Shown piece by piece: positions 1 to 15,000 of a stretch of 64,000 nt of DNA. The notes under the pieces were generated by a model. It saw nothing but the letters and a program-made list of their open reading frames with translations. It was not told the origin of the DNA and did not search any database. The position numbers and the translations under genes were made by a program. The stretch lies in NCBI RefSeq assembly GCF_964204865.1, contig NC_135250.1:11036001-11100000 (forward strand). The letters are read 5' to 3'. The DNA is from Styela clava (lineage: Eukaryota; Chordata; Ascidiacea; Stolidobranchia; Styelidae). Each line of letters opens with the position of its first letter. Within the stretch, counting starts at the first letter, position 1.

Positions 1-66
1 ATGAAATTGAAATCTTACACTTAAAAGCATGGCTGCATATTTAAAATGTTTTTTTTTTCCTTTCAG

Positions 67-3000
67 GGCTTTCCTTTCACCCGAAACGTCCATGGGTTCT
101 TGCTTCTCTGCACAGTGGTGTAATTCAACTATGGGACTATCGTATGTGCACGTTGATCGATAAATTTGAAGAGCATGATGGTAAGCATTGAATTTTTTTA
201 TGCTATTAGGTTAATAATATCTCATTCAGATGGTTGAAAATATTTTTTTGGATATAATTTAATTATTGGTAATGATAAATGTCAAAATATTATTCTTGAC
301 CAATTTTGTTTTGTTACAATTGAATCAAGCTGAAGATGCTAGTTTTAAACATTTTTCGTACAACCTATCTATATACCTTTTGCTCTGAATAAGGCTTTGC
401 ACAAGCAGCCACTGTTTGGTAAGGAGTTACTATAGTTTGGAATGACCGAAATCTTTTCAGGACGACATTGCCTACCAAACTTATTCCCCCCTCGGGTGAG
501 GGAGTGGGAGCATGTTTACGATGCCAACTCAGTTAAGTCTAAGGCTTTAATCATTAGGCCATCACACTCTTACATAGTAAAAATTCTGTCTCATATTACA
601 AGCAAAAGGCTCGAATGTGCTCAAGGAAAAGATTTCTTTCTTTCATAAAATAGGCTATACTATTATGATTTTGTTTGCTTTACAGGCCCTGTTCGTGGTG
701 TATGTTTTCATAACCAACAGCCTTTGTTTGTATCTGGCGGAGATGACTATAAAATCAAGGTCATTTTGTTATTTTTTTAATAGTACATTCACAGCTAAAG
801 ATTATCTGAAAATAGAACTTTAGTTGGAAAACCAATTTTTATCAGTGGCCCAAGGATCCATTGATGATGATCAATCTACAAAATTTAAGTGTTGTAGTCA
901 AGTACCATATCGGACCTTATGAGGGGCTAAAACTTTTCAACGTTCCATGTTGTATAAAAACATGTTTTTAACATTCAATAGTTTCAGATCTCGAGTAGGC
1001 CTATTTCAAAGTGTCTGTTTTTTTTATTTTTGAAGTATAAAAAATACATAAGGTATGTTATACAATTTTTTTTTCATGTCCAATTCATATAACATGAAAT
1101 TCTTTCACACAACTCTTCTCCCACTCTTTTTTGTACCTATCACTCTGACCAAGGCTTCGTATAAGCAGCCACTGATATCTAATTGCTAAGGAATCAAATG
1201 TTCGTCAAGTGCATAAATGCTTTCTTCAGCTACCGAGATCAAAACATCCTTTATCTTCATACATTTTTCATGTTGTCATCATCTATTCATTGTTATTTAA
1301 TATTGAAATTGGCATTGACGTCACAGGTGCAGACGTGTCCTTTTTTCAATTACGTTCTGAAACTGTTAAATTATTAATATTTTATATTGTTATTATTCAC
1401 AAAATGGACAGAAATTTTTGTTCACTACTTAGACTGACCATTATACCAATTGAATATCCGCGTTCTTTGTATTGAAACATGGGAAGCTTGTAATTTCCAT
1501 GTCACAATACATTATTTATAAACGATAAAAAGTTGTTATAGGAACTGATGAACTTTGTACTACTCTAGTTCGTATTCATACGTAACCATCTTAATTATTC
1601 AAATGAAAAGATATCTCAAAATTATTATTTATTTTTGATTAAGTTCCAACATTCCACCATGTTGCAATACATTATTTATAAAATGTAAAAAGTTGTTATA
1701 GATGCTGATAAACTTCTGACTACCATATTTCTCATCCATACGCAATTATTTTAATTATTCATAAAAAACACATTACAAAATAAATATTAATTAATCTTCG
1801 ATTGAGATCCACCCACCCCTTTGTAATAATTATTGTTATTGCCTTTCTCCCTAACCATTAGTCCAGTGGTTTCCAAACTTATGGCATTATGAAGCCCGTG
1901 AACAATCTGACTATTATTTGCGGAGCCCCACAACCAATTTATAAAAATTAAAATTATCTATTGAAACTTATAGATTGTGTCATATTTAAATTACTGCCTT
2001 GTTACCACATCTCGACGCTACCATTGTCAATTTTTATTATTGTCGTTATTGCTTCTTTGGACAGTTACAGAATTAGACAAGTCAGTATTTCAATAAGTTA
2101 ACGAATAGCTCGCGGGGAGAGCCATCTCAAAGACCTCTGGGGCTCCGCACAGAGCACTTTGAGAACCTATGCATGGCCATCTTGCCCTCTTATAAGTAAA
2201 TGTTATGAATGGAAAGCATATGGATAACTTGTTTTTTGCTAAACCTAAACCTCTGCTTTTTAATTTTTTTGCTATTACTATTTATTTCTACCTCTATCCA
2301 GGTTTGGAATTACAAGCTCAAAAGATGCCTGTTCACTCTGCTTGGTCATCTTGATTACATTCGTACGACAATGTTTCATCATGATTATCCATGGATTCTG
2401 AGTGCTTCAGATGATCAGGTATTCTATTAGTTGATAATGAATGAACTATTTAGTTTTGCTATTTTTGAAGTAAAATTTAAAATTAGTGACATTAGAATGC
2501 AGGAATGTCTATGTATCAAATTCATTTTATTTCAAATTGGTTTTATTTGATATAGAGAATTTTCAATTTTAGTGATAAGACAAGGCAGCGGTTCTCAATG
2601 CCCTTTGGGGCCCCTGTGCCCCGTCTGCCTTTAATTACAAGTCTCCATCAGTTATTTTACGGGCAACGCCACATTTAAAAATAAAAAATCTAATAAACAA
2701 AAGAAAAAGAATAAATGCATTATAGTCGAAGAATTGAACAAATGACATTCAATTAACTTTCATTGAATGCCCCTAGAATATCGCTCCTCAGACCCCAGGT
2801 CGCCCTACTCTCAAAGCAGGGCTAATTCTCGTATTTTTTAAATTTCTTTTGAAGAAGTTCTAAACTACTTCCATTTGATAGACATTCTATGAATAGACTC
2901 AATTTCATTAAGCTTCATTTATTATGCATTGCATTTTATTTATTACGTTGCCTATAAAATTTATTGTTTATCGAACTTGGCATCATCAAGTGTGTTAATG

Positions 3001-6000
3001 GCAGTGTTTTATATTGTAAACAAATGTGAAATGCAAATTATTTGGGTTTTTTCTTTGAAATCTATTTTTGGCTAAATATTTTTGTTGTATTTATGTTTAA
3101 ATTTGAGGAGGTCAACCTGTGGGTTTCAAGACGAAAGTCGAAATTCGAAAGAAAAATTATTTGAAAAGATTACAAAAAATTATTTGCTTTATAGGCTCGT
3201 TTTTTCATCTAAATTTGAATCCATATTCCCCAAAAATTTCAGTAAAAAGTTAGAGAAGTCCCAAAAACTTTTTTTGTCAAATTTTGCCCTTTTGGGTTAA
3301 AGACTTCTAGTTAGTTTCCTATTTCCTATTTAATAACAATTTTTCATCAGTTATTTTATGGGCAACACCACATTTAAAAATGAAAATGCCAATGAATATT
3401 AATATTAATCAATTTAATATTAATCTAACATAGCTACCTTGAAAACTGACCCATATTAGTTTAATTATTACTTTCTTAAAATCGAAAATCTGTTCTCTTT
3501 GTCTGTAAAGATTTAACTTCTACATTTTTTACTTCTATTTTCTTCATATATTTTTCATTACAGACAATTCGTCTATGGAACTGGCAATCTCGTACATGCG
3601 TCGCTGTATTGACTGGACACAATCATTATGTCATGTCCGCTAATTTTCATCCGAAAGAAGATCTTGTGGTATCTGCGTCTTTGGATCAAACCATTCGTGT
3701 GTGGGATATTGCCGGTATGTATTGTATTATACTCATGTGAAAGTATCCATAGATAGTTATAACTTAAAGCGGGGCATAGTGTAGGCCTAATTAACAAAAC
3801 TTTACACAAATCTGGCCATATTTATCATTATTTTCCATTCAGGCTAAAGATTGAAAAATCTTTACCTTATACATGTCTTTCCTAGTTTCCCTAAAATTCA
3901 ACCCATCGATCTATATGCCATTCAAATATGCCCTCTATGGAGGTGGCCGTTTCAATAGCGCTTGGCAGACCGTATATTCATCTCTATTCCTAAATTTAAT
4001 ATGTGTAATGATGTAATAATAAAACGTCAATTTTGATAATAATCTGAAATGTAAATGATGTGTTTATATGCCTCAGGCAATAGAAGGTTTTACACAGCCT
4101 AATGTGCTTGTGTTACCGAATTAATCAAAACTGTCTATATGGCAGACATACAATAATATGGTAAACTTTAAGTAATTCTATTTTGCAATTTAGTAATACG
4201 AACAGATTCCAACACCAGAAAAATTTGACTTCTAAACCTGATTATATAATATGCAGTATTTACTTCCTTCCTATTTTTTATGCTTATTCTTAACCCTTTA
4301 TCTCACTATGTAAAGATTTAAAAGAATCGAAGCCAGCAGAACCTAAGACATTGTCCTTGCAAACTGGGAAAGATATTGCAAAGGGGTTAATCGAAGGCCC
4401 GAAAGCAGTTATCAAATATGTCTTTGAGGTTAAAAAGATACTGAATTGTCAGAAATTTTAATTTGGTGTTCAATTTTGGTCTGGGATTGTAATTTGATCG
4501 TTTTTATTCAGTTGCGGAATAATTATTGCAAATATGGCTTGATCGATTCATCCTTTTTTTCTTTATAGTATCAGCTTGGATTTGGGTTATGAAGCATCCC
4601 ATTTACATTCCATTTTCATTATAAAAATTCGTCAGCAATTTTGAAGATACAGAAGCGTTTTGCTTTTTATCATTTTATTATGCACTATTGTTTATACATG
4701 TGCTTGATGGCTCGGCGGCTGACGCATCGTGCTAAGCGTTAAGAATACTCTTACCAACGCACCTCTAATTAGCCTGCACAGAATTGTTAGTTCCTGTGGA
4801 GGATTGTTGGACCGACTCCTCTGTGGCATGTAGAGTTGGTCATTTAATCGCTTGTTGATTATGACTTTCTCCACCATCGAGTCCATGCATTTAGCAAACA
4901 AAATGATATATTGGGGGGAAATGGTCTCAGCAGTTTCCCAAATTCTCTCCCAAATTGAGACTTCAAAAGCTACCAACTGCTCTTGATTCGAACAAGAGCT
5001 GCTTTTAGAATTTCAATTGTTTTTCGATCTGATTTTTTTAATTTGATACTCAGTATTTTGGTTTAGGTTTGAGAAAAAAAAACCTGTCGCCAGGTTCTGA
5101 GGAGACCAGGAATTCTGGGACAGGTCCAACTTCGATCGAACTTTTTGGCACAACTGATGTTGTGGTCAAGCATGTTTTGGAGGTGATTTTTCTTGTTTTT
5201 AGAGTGATCATTTTGGTTTTGGTTGAAGTGCATGTTTGCTAATTCGGTTGCGTTATTTGCAAGTTCTTTTGTTTGATTTTTAATATGATTGATATTTCCT
5301 AGATTAGTTTTCTGATGCTTTTCAATAACCTTTATTTTAACTTTTATCAGATCTTGAAAATGACATAGAAACCTTGAAAGGAATAACAATACTTTAAATT
5401 AGTCATGTAACAATTTTTTTGGGCAAAGTAAACTTTATATCTCGTAAAATCATCATTTTCCTTGATCGTGAGATCAATATCAGCAAAAAAGAATAACATC
5501 GGGATGTCTCTAATAGCGACAAAATCTTTGAATCACATTGTAAGAATGCAATCTTTATGTAAGATTTCATAGCTTGATAAATTCTGGTTGAGAGGGGGGC
5601 AAAAAAATTTAAAAGATACATCAGTTTATTATTAATGCTATGTGTTTTCAATCAGGAAGTAGAGTTCATCTTCTTGAAATCATAAAAAATATTTAGTGGA
5701 GTAAGGAATGTGATGTCACATCACAAATATCATATTACCATTCACCACCTGTGTTAAATTTTCACCACACGACATCTATTGTCTCTGAAATGATACACAC
5801 ACGATGATACGCTTGTACATATATCAGGTTATTGTCTACATTACACATGTTTTCACACCTTGCTTCGAGTTTTTGAATGATATCATGCTCTGTACATCTG
5901 AATATGTATTTTTATATCAACAATCAGGCAAGGCTTTGCGATTGTAATCTAACCTTATTCAATTATCACAATCTGTAAGATTCTTCTTATTTACTCATAT

Positions 6001-9000
6001 CGGACATTGAAAGACATGGGGTATTAATATTTATCTGTTGTTAAATTTTTCATTCAATTTTGGTGTTTTTATTGTTTTAATAATTGTTATTTTACGTAAC
6101 TGAATTTTGGATGTTCGTTTTACAATGCTCTTTTATTCCTCTTGGTATAAATATAGGTACACTTGCTAGTTTCAACATGTAATAATTTGGCTATTCCAAA
6201 ACATAAAGATACCAACTTTCAGACATGAATATAGCACTAAGACAGAACTTGTTTTCTGACTTCTTTGTATATAAGTTGATACAGATGGTAATTGACACAT
6301 TGAAACAGTAACATATAAACCACATTTAACATTACATATTTAAAAAAAAAAATTTCACTCAATTAATCATAAACTATAACTATTACTTCATCTTATGATC
6401 GCTGGATATTCACAACAAATGGAGCATTCTTTCACATTTGAAATTGATTTCAGATGATATGATAAATTTTTGATTTTAGGAATGGGAACAGGGCTTGGTA
6501 AAAATTAAAAAATATATATGCTATAATTTGGGATTGGTTAATCAATTTATTAACTCTTTGTGTGTAATCTGGTTAGCATGTTAAATTATTTTCAAATTTC
6601 TCCTTTCCTAAAAATGATAATATTTTTTATTCAATCAATATGCTCTAAATATCAAACAGATTGTGTTACAAAACTGTACAAAATATTTGTTTTAGTGATT
6701 GCTGTATAAACACTTCCTAGAAATGGTCGTTGATAAATAAAATGTTGTCTACTGGTTTTTGTCAATAATTATCAAAACACACATTTCGGGTTCAAATCTC
6801 ATGCCCCCACCTCACCCAGGGCGTGATAAATTGGATTGACAATTCCGTTCCTTCCAAATGATTTCTAGGTATTCAGGGCCTTGTTCAGAGTAAAATAAGT
6901 ATTCGATTAATAATATATAATGAGCTGTTGTCACTAGTTTGTTTATGTTCTGTTCAAGCTTAATTCATAACACGTAAAAATATAAAGAGATTACTCATTT
7001 TTGTGTAAGGCTATCAAAATTTTTTTGCCCGACTAAAAATCGTGTTGTGGTCAGAAACACAGACTTAAATCTACATTTTTTCAGTCTGTATATAATAAGT
7101 CAATCACGTCCACAACCTACTCCCTATCTTCATATTACTATTTTGATAATTGAACTTTAAATAATATCTGAATCAGCTCATGCTATAAAATATACTTTTT
7201 TGTGTCATCATCATTTAGGGTCATGATAGAGGTGTGAATTGGGCGTGTTTCCACCCAACAATGCCATTGGTCGTCTCTGCTGCTGATGACAGACTGGTTA
7301 AATTATGGAGAATGAATGAATCGAAAGCCTGGGAGGTGAGTTTCCATGAATATTCGTTCAATTTTTTTAAAGTGTTTTTTCGTTAAATCAAAATGTTCAA
7401 ATTAATTATATTCTCTCGCAGGTTGACTCTTGTCGAGGTCATTACAACAATGTGTCATGCTGTTCGTTTCATCCTAAACTCGAACTCATCTTGAGTGCTT
7501 CGGAAGATAAGTCTATTCGAGTATGGGACATGAGCAAGAGAACTGGAGTGCAATCATTCAGACGTGACCATGACAGGTAAGTGATCACAGTGAAACTCTG
7601 TCTTTTGCATTCAAAATTTTATTTCTAAAATTGAAAACTAAGAAAGGGGAAATCAGGCAAGAAAATGGGTGTAACTGTTGGTTGGTTATGGGCATTACGA
7701 CTTCTTCCATCATATCAAGTCTATACTCTATACATCTGGAACAAATACTATTCCCATATGCAATTGAGGTCGTGATTGGGCCGTCTTATCATGCTTACCT
7801 CTCCATTGTGATAAACAGGAAATTTCTATTCCGATCAAAATTGTAGCTGTTTTCTTATCACTGGCTCGTGCATTTTAAATTTCATATGTTAATTGGAAAA
7901 CTGAAAAGATTCTGATTCCGAAAATATAGTAACCTCATTTTCTGCTTATACAGAGCCTTTCTCAGAGTAAATATATAGAAATGCCCTGTAAAAATTTTAC
8001 TATGATAAACTGTACAATTTCCATCTTTATAACATGATCGAATCTTTCTTTCTTTCAGATTTTGGATTCTGACTTGTCATCCCACACTCAATCTGTTTGC
8101 AGCTGGCCACGATGGAGGCATGGTCATTTTCAAACTGGATCGTGAGAGACCAGCGTTCGCCACAAACCAAAACATTCTATATTACGTGAAGGACAAATAC
8201 CTTCGCGGATTGGATTTCACGACTAGCAAGGACACAGCGGTCATGCAATTGAGAGGGTGGGTTTTAGACGAAAGAAAAAAAATACACACATAATTAAAAT
8301 TTAGTGAAGTTGCCAAAACTTCAAACGAGGCTTAATGTGCCCGGTGGTGCGCCTAGTGGTTGAAGCGTTGGACTTAACTATGAGGGGGTCGAAGGTTAAA
8401 ATCTCTAGTTCAAATCCCATCGCCCACCACCTCATCTAGGAGTGAAGTATATTGGGTTAGGCAATGCATATTCCAGTTTCTATGAACTCACAATGATTTA
8501 TGTAAATTTCTCCGGTTTATATGACACGATTTAATTGATGTCTGAATTTCCTATTTGAAAATCTTATTTCAGAATATATATTCAGAGTAGCAAGTTTTTC
8601 AATTTTGCCCATTCTCACCTACAATGAAACTGCCAGATGATTAACAGAACCTCAGAAATTGTGAATCAAGATGTAGCAAGTGATCACTATTTTTTTCTTC
8701 TAGGGGAAGCAAGGTGAACCCGTATTCCCTGTCATACAACCCTGCCGAAAATGCAGTTCTTGTAACATCACGACCATCTAATGTTGAGAACTCTACTTAT
8801 GATCTTTATCAGATCCCTAAGAATAGCGACTCTTCTAGCCCTGATGGTAAGTGGGTGATTATTGAAAAGATTTTGTGTAATATTCTATGCTCAAAGATTC
8901 TATGCTCAATTTTATTTGAAAATTAATAATATTTGAACATTTAGGAATAGTTTCATTCGAAAAATTATCATATTGAGCACTTAATATTTGGGAAAAAAGA

Positions 9001-12000
9001 TGGGAAAATAAAACTAATCGAAGTATTGTTTACCTTTCGCAATTTCCACTTCAAACTCATTGAATATGTATTAACGTCTATGTGTCTTTGTTTAACATGA
9101 CCCAATTTTGAATATTCAATATTCTGTATAAACAAAAATGTCATTCTGAAATGTATTCTGAATAGTAGATTATTCAATTTCAAAAATCTATCTTTGGCTT
9201 TATTAAATGCTTATGATTTACGCCACGAGAATCTTTATATATTTTTGTGAAAAGTGTCACATTTTTGGAAGTTTTAACACTTTTTTTCAATTAAATTCTC
9301 TTTTATTGAATAGATTTTAGTTTCAGTAGCTTCTGTCGTTTCAGTGGCTCTTGTAACATCATGGCTCAGTGATGAGTCTCCTCACACTTGAGTGAGTGTC
9401 GCGACCTTGCATTGAGCAAATTTTGTTGATCATATGACATTCCCTCTTCTGGAATCGATTTTGGTTTCGGTAGCCCTTGGCATTTCAGCGGCCACTTTCA
9501 ATTTGGCTCATTGATGATCCCCCCTTGCATCTGAGTGAGTGCATGTGACCTTACTTATCATTTAATTTTAGCACCTGAAGGAAAACGTTCATCTGGTCTC
9601 ACTGCTGTATGGGTGGCAAGAAATCGATTTGCTGTGTTAGATAGGACCCATACAATTGTCATCAAGAATTTGAAGAACGAAATAACCAAGAAAATCCAAG
9701 TTCCAGGAGTTGACGAGATTTTTTACGCTGGTACAGGATCTCTTTTGCTAAGAACAGCAGATGGGATCACTCTTTATGATGTACAACAGAAAAGGTTGGT
9801 ATTTTTTTTATTTTAAACCCTGTGTATCTGGTGATTATTGTTTTAAACTATAAATGGGTAGCAGCTCAATTAATATAGAGCATACATTTCTTAGTAGGTT
9901 TTTTTTTCAAATTTTTGACATATATTTTTTATTTTCAAACTCCTGTATCTGGTGTATATTGTTTAAAACTATGAATAGATACCAGCATAATTAAAGAGCC
10001 CACGTTTTTTAGTATCATCTTTTTCAAATTTTTAATGTTTGCCCTTTTTTCTCGAAACCCCTCGATTTGCATATTTGTGTAGAATAAATTTTGTAATAAT
10101 GTCTGCCCCGTAAATGCCTACGCAAGTTGTCTACCGAAATATCTCGTCAAATGAATTTTTTATGCCATTATTAATTTCATTGCCTAATTGTTTTTATGTT
10201 TCATGGCTGTAAGTGCACTATTTTTGTTAGTGTTCGATAGTTGAATGTAATTGAATTTTGTCCCTCATAAAAAATTTATCGTTTGGAAATAGATTACATT
10301 AAATTGTTTATCGTATCGAATACTCGCTGATAAAATTTTTTTTGTATATTTGAAGGGTTGATTGTTGTGCCACATTAAAACTTCATTATTCAGGCATGCA
10401 GTGCGTGATACATTACTTTCTTCATGAAAAATTTATCTTTTTTTTTTCTATGGAAATTAGCTGTCAATTGGAGTATTAAGGGTGAAATATAATTTACATG
10501 CTGTATTTTTTTTAATTCAGCTGTAAATAGGAATTACAATTTTTAACGAAGTTGTTGCGAAGTTTTTGAATATTTATTTGATCAAAAATATTGTTTTTTG
10601 TGAAGTTTATCATTTTTTTAGTCAAGTCAAAATTTTACTCAGAAATATTACTTAGATAAAATTCTAGAATTGCGTATTGGAAATCGCATATGGATATTGC
10701 TGCAATATTGTGTTATGTTGTATTTATACATTTTATCCCGGATGCCAAACTGGCCTAGCGGTTAAAGTGTTAGACTTAACTGTATTGGCATCACAGAATA
10801 TATCCTACATCCCCGGTTCAAATCCCATACCCTCCATCTCACCCAGAGTATGATAAATTAGGTAGGCGATTAGGAACTGGGAAGCTTGCGTTCCTTCCAA
10901 ATAATATCCTCACATATCATTAGATATCAGTGGCTGATTACATAGTGTCTTGGTCGGAGCAAAATTTGTGAATGAGCGGATCGTGTACTCATACTTGAAA
11001 TTTTAGATTACCATACTGTTTAATTTGAATTTTTTTTTTCTTTTTTCAGGGCCCTAGCGTCAGTGAAGATTCAAAAAGTGAAGTTGGTGGTTTGGTCTGG
11101 TGACATGTCCCATGTAGCACTCCTCGCAAAACATAACATCGCTATTTGTAATCGCAAGCTCGAATCATCAGCAACTGTACATGAGAATGTGAGAGTCAAA
11201 TCTGGAGCATGGGACGAAAGTGGGGTCTTCATCTACACGACTTCAAATCATATTAAATATGCTCTTCTTAATGGGTAGGGTTTGTTATAAATAATATGAT
11301 GACATACACTAATAGAGATGTTCGAAACCGATCAATCTACCTAATATTCAGAATTCAGAAATAATATTATTAAAAATGGAATTTTGAATATATTCTGAAT
11401 TGGGTGACGTTCAACAAATATGACAAAGAAATCGTGCATATTCAACGAGTTTGAATTCGCAAATTCAGGAAAATTCAAATGAAAAATGATTGAAGTTATC
11501 AAAAACGAAATGAAGTTATGCACATACCATGACAATTTAATCGCTCGAATCACATAATTCTTTGAATGAAACTAATTTGATAAATTCTCAAAATGAAGAA
11601 TTTTAAATTTGGAATACCATTACTTTAAAAACCATTTGAATATGCGATTTGGTTTGTACATCTTTCTAACTTGTATTTAGTAGTTGAATAGTGTTTGAAT
11701 AGTAACAGTTGACTGCATAGTTAATAAACATTAGAAAATAATTTTTGTAATCAAAACGAGAATGTTTTTAGTGATAATGGAATCATTCGTACTCTCGACT
11801 TACCGATTTACATCACTCGTGTTCGTGGAACAAGTGTGTTTTGCTTGGACAGAGAGACAAGACCAAGAGTACTTGGTATCGATCCCACAGAATATCGCTT
11901 CAAACAGGCATTGGTAAGTACACATATACATAAAACTTTAAACTAACGAAAACTAATGCAAGTTGTGCATAAAACTAGCTAGCGATACAATAAATATTGA

Positions 12001-15000
12001 ACTTTGAATGGAAATATTTGTGATGCATAGAAAGGAGGGAATATAGAATTTCGAAATATATGCAAATATAAAAATATATTGAAAAAAGCATGGGAATCAG
12101 TTATCCGTTCTTATATGGTTTAGAACAGTGGTTCTTAAAGTATGGGTCGCGGAAGGTTTAAAAATGGGTCGCGACAAGGTCGTCAATCTAAGAGGAGAAG
12201 GACGAATTTTCAGCTTTCCCAATGTTTCAATTTAGCTTCTAAACTCTGGTATTTAAAAATAATGAAATATAAAATTTCATTCACGGGAAGAACTGTCTTG
12301 AGCTCATTGTTACATCACAATTCTGATATGCCAGTCACGTGTATTATTTTTATGGTATCAGTAACCATGCACGTCGCTTGTCGTTGTGTTTACCGCGTGG
12401 AATGTCGTCTTAGTGGATTAAAATAACCAAAAATGGGTGTCTTTTTGGTAATGTAAATTGTAATAGACGACGCAATGTAAAAGCTCGCTTCTCGACATTG
12501 GATTATTCAATATCTAGCGAAAATGTGACTTCATCTCGAGGCACCATTTACTGCGAACGAAGCAGTGTGTGCACATTTGATGAGTAAAAAGTTGTATATT
12601 GCGAGAGATACCGAAGGCCAGCTAGGATGTCGTGTTTGCGACGGACAGCGGACGCCTTTTCTGCTACAATTCGCGACAAGGCACTTATATATAGGATATT
12701 TGGCACTGACGGTTATCAAAACTAAGCTCGCAATTGCCTCGATACCCGTGACAACTTGCGTATTGCGTTAAGTAAAATAGAGCTGTGTATTGAAGATATA
12801 ATGAAAAGGAAATTTCAGTTTCATCAATCTCACTGAGTCAATGGACTGTTCCTAATAAATAGTTGTCTGTATTTGAGTCAAACTGTACTAACATTAAAAA
12901 CACATTTTGCGTCATTTAGGATTGGGTCGCGAGTATTCATAAAACTCAGATTTGGGTCGCGCTCGAAAAAGTTTAAGAACCACTGGTTTAGAACTACAAT
13001 TAACTATCATCTTAGGTAGTGCTTTCGATTCTAATGTACGTGGTCAGTTTGGAGCAACGCCAAGCTTATGTGAAAATTGCTCAGGAATCGTAAGATTCGT
13101 AACAATCTTAATAGTAACATACAGAAATTGAGGCAACATTACATGCTTTACTGTTTGTTTGAACACTCAATTTTGTATCGTTAATAGTCAAACTTTTTTG
13201 CGCTCAAATTTTTGCTCCAATACTGACAAATCCTAAATTTTTAATAAATAATAATTTGATTTTGTGTTTTGTCCAGGTTAACAGAAAATATGACGAAGTG
13301 TTGAACATGGTTAGAAACGCAAAATTGGTCGGTCAATCGATCATCGCGTACTTGCAACAAAAAGGATATCCTGAAGTTGCATTACATTTCGTTAAAGATG
13401 AGAAAACCAGATTTACTTTGGCGCTGGAGTGTGGTGATATCGAGGTATGGGGTATGATCTTATATTACTTTTTATTTGAGGTGTATGAGAATTCTCAGTT
13501 ATGGAAATACATCAACAGACTGTTCGAAAGTTATTTTCGATATTACTTGTAAAAGAAAAGTGGGGCGCTGCCCTACTTGATGAAACTTTAGAATTAAATA
13601 TACCAGCATTTCAAGGTAAAATCTCATCCCCACTCCTTATCCAGGCTATGATAATGGACAATGCAGAACCACCTTAAAGATTCTGCTTTTTTCAAACTAT
13701 GGTAGCCCCTTGAAGTTGAAGTACCTTGAAGTGACTGCTTGTACCGAGCCTTATTCAGTGCAAGTGCTTATCAGTGTATGGAATAAACAATTTTTACTAT
13801 TTCATATAAATATTTTCTTTCGGGTTTCAGGTTGCTCTTGCTGCTGCAAAAGCTCTCGATGACAAGCAATGTTGGGAAGCTCTTGGTGAAGTCGCTCTTG
13901 CTCAAGGGAACCATCAGGTCGTGGAAATGGCTTATCAGAGAACCAAGAATTTTGACAAGCTTTCTTTTCTTTATCTGCTAACTGGAAACTTGGAGAAATT
14001 GAGAAAAATGATGAAAATTGGTAAGATTAATTAATAAGTTAAAGGTCTTGCTGTCATAGATCATAGATGGGGAACCAACCTGATTTGTAAATATGGCCAT
14101 GCTGAGTGCAAGTACCCCGAACTCGAGTGATCCAAGTCTGGAGATGAGTTTGAAATCAAGACAGTCACTGATCTATGTCTCACTGACGATGAGTCCATGA
14201 TAAGTCTGAGTAATTTCATTGAGTTGACTCGAGTTACTTCGAATCTTCGATAAATGGTGAGTCTAGTCGATGACTCAAGCCCCCCTAACCTCCCACCCAA
14301 CACTGATATGTGGCACAAACGTTTTCGGGTAATTTTAAAGAAGGCCCCACGAAAGTTTGATTTGTGAATGATGTTTGTAGAAACTAAAATATTCCTTCTG
14401 AACACACAAATTGTACCTATATTTTACTTAAGTCTAAACAAGTCTGCTGATGGCATATTTGAAAACCTTCTAACTGAAAACAAATAATATAATTCTGTGA
14501 TGAATCAGATTTTCATATCGTTTTCTGGTTGTCACCTCTCACCTAAATTAGAATATGGACAGCACGATCCCCTGTACAATCACAGAATAAATATAAAAAT
14601 TTCTTTTACTTCAACTTCAGCTGAAATTCGCAAAGATACATCTGGGCATTACCAGGCTGCATTGTATCTTGGAGATGTGTCCGAGCGTGTGAAAATCCTA
14701 CGCTCGTGTGGACAAATTCCGCTCGCATATCTGACCGCTGCCACTCATGGAATGGAGCAGGAAGCTGAACAACTCAAAGAACAATTTGAGGAAGATCAGA
14801 GAGTGCCTGAGATTCCAACCAATGCTGAGTTACTTCAACCACCTCCACCTATCTCTCAATTTGAGGAGAATTGGCCATTGCTAACTGTCAGCAAAGGTGT
14901 GTTTGGTATTGTACTTATTTTATTCAAAAAAGTGGAGAATTATAGTTGTTCACAGCTAAATTTCATGTTTCTATAAAGCAAATGTTGCTCCATGTGCTCC

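Larger units (their letters stand above)
67..8846 (+). other. COPA: COPA exons 2-10: N-terminal WD40 beta-propeller region
   Basis: These exons encode the N-terminal propeller. WD-type endings are visible one after another: VIQLWDY (67-180), the KIK/VWNY junction (759/2302), IRLWNWQ (3564-3714), IRVWDIAG at 3714, a KLWRMNES blade (7219-7335) and IRVWDMSK (7422-7576). In the family this propeller contacts cargo KKxx motifs and forms the apex of the COPI triskelion. The linker between the blade ending at 3714 and the one starting at 7219 is the segment with two alternative exons. The last exons (8059-8846) pass into the second propeller ([19 protein letters not shown]). Confidence 0.9.

Noticed and set aside
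5063..5389. Minus-strand 108-codon open frame
   Set aside because: It overlaps COPA exon 5067-5182 on the other strand and has no recognisable similarity; the plus-strand reading matches COPA exactly.
10741..10830. tRNA gene candidate
   Set aside because: A- and B-box-like sequences are present, but spacing is too long, stems do not pair, and the sequence continues as a repeat with many copies: a SINE head, not a tRNA.
12142..12426. Plus-strand frame starting MGRGRF...
   Set aside because: It is the subterminal GGGTCGCG repeat and interior of the hAT element, not a gene.
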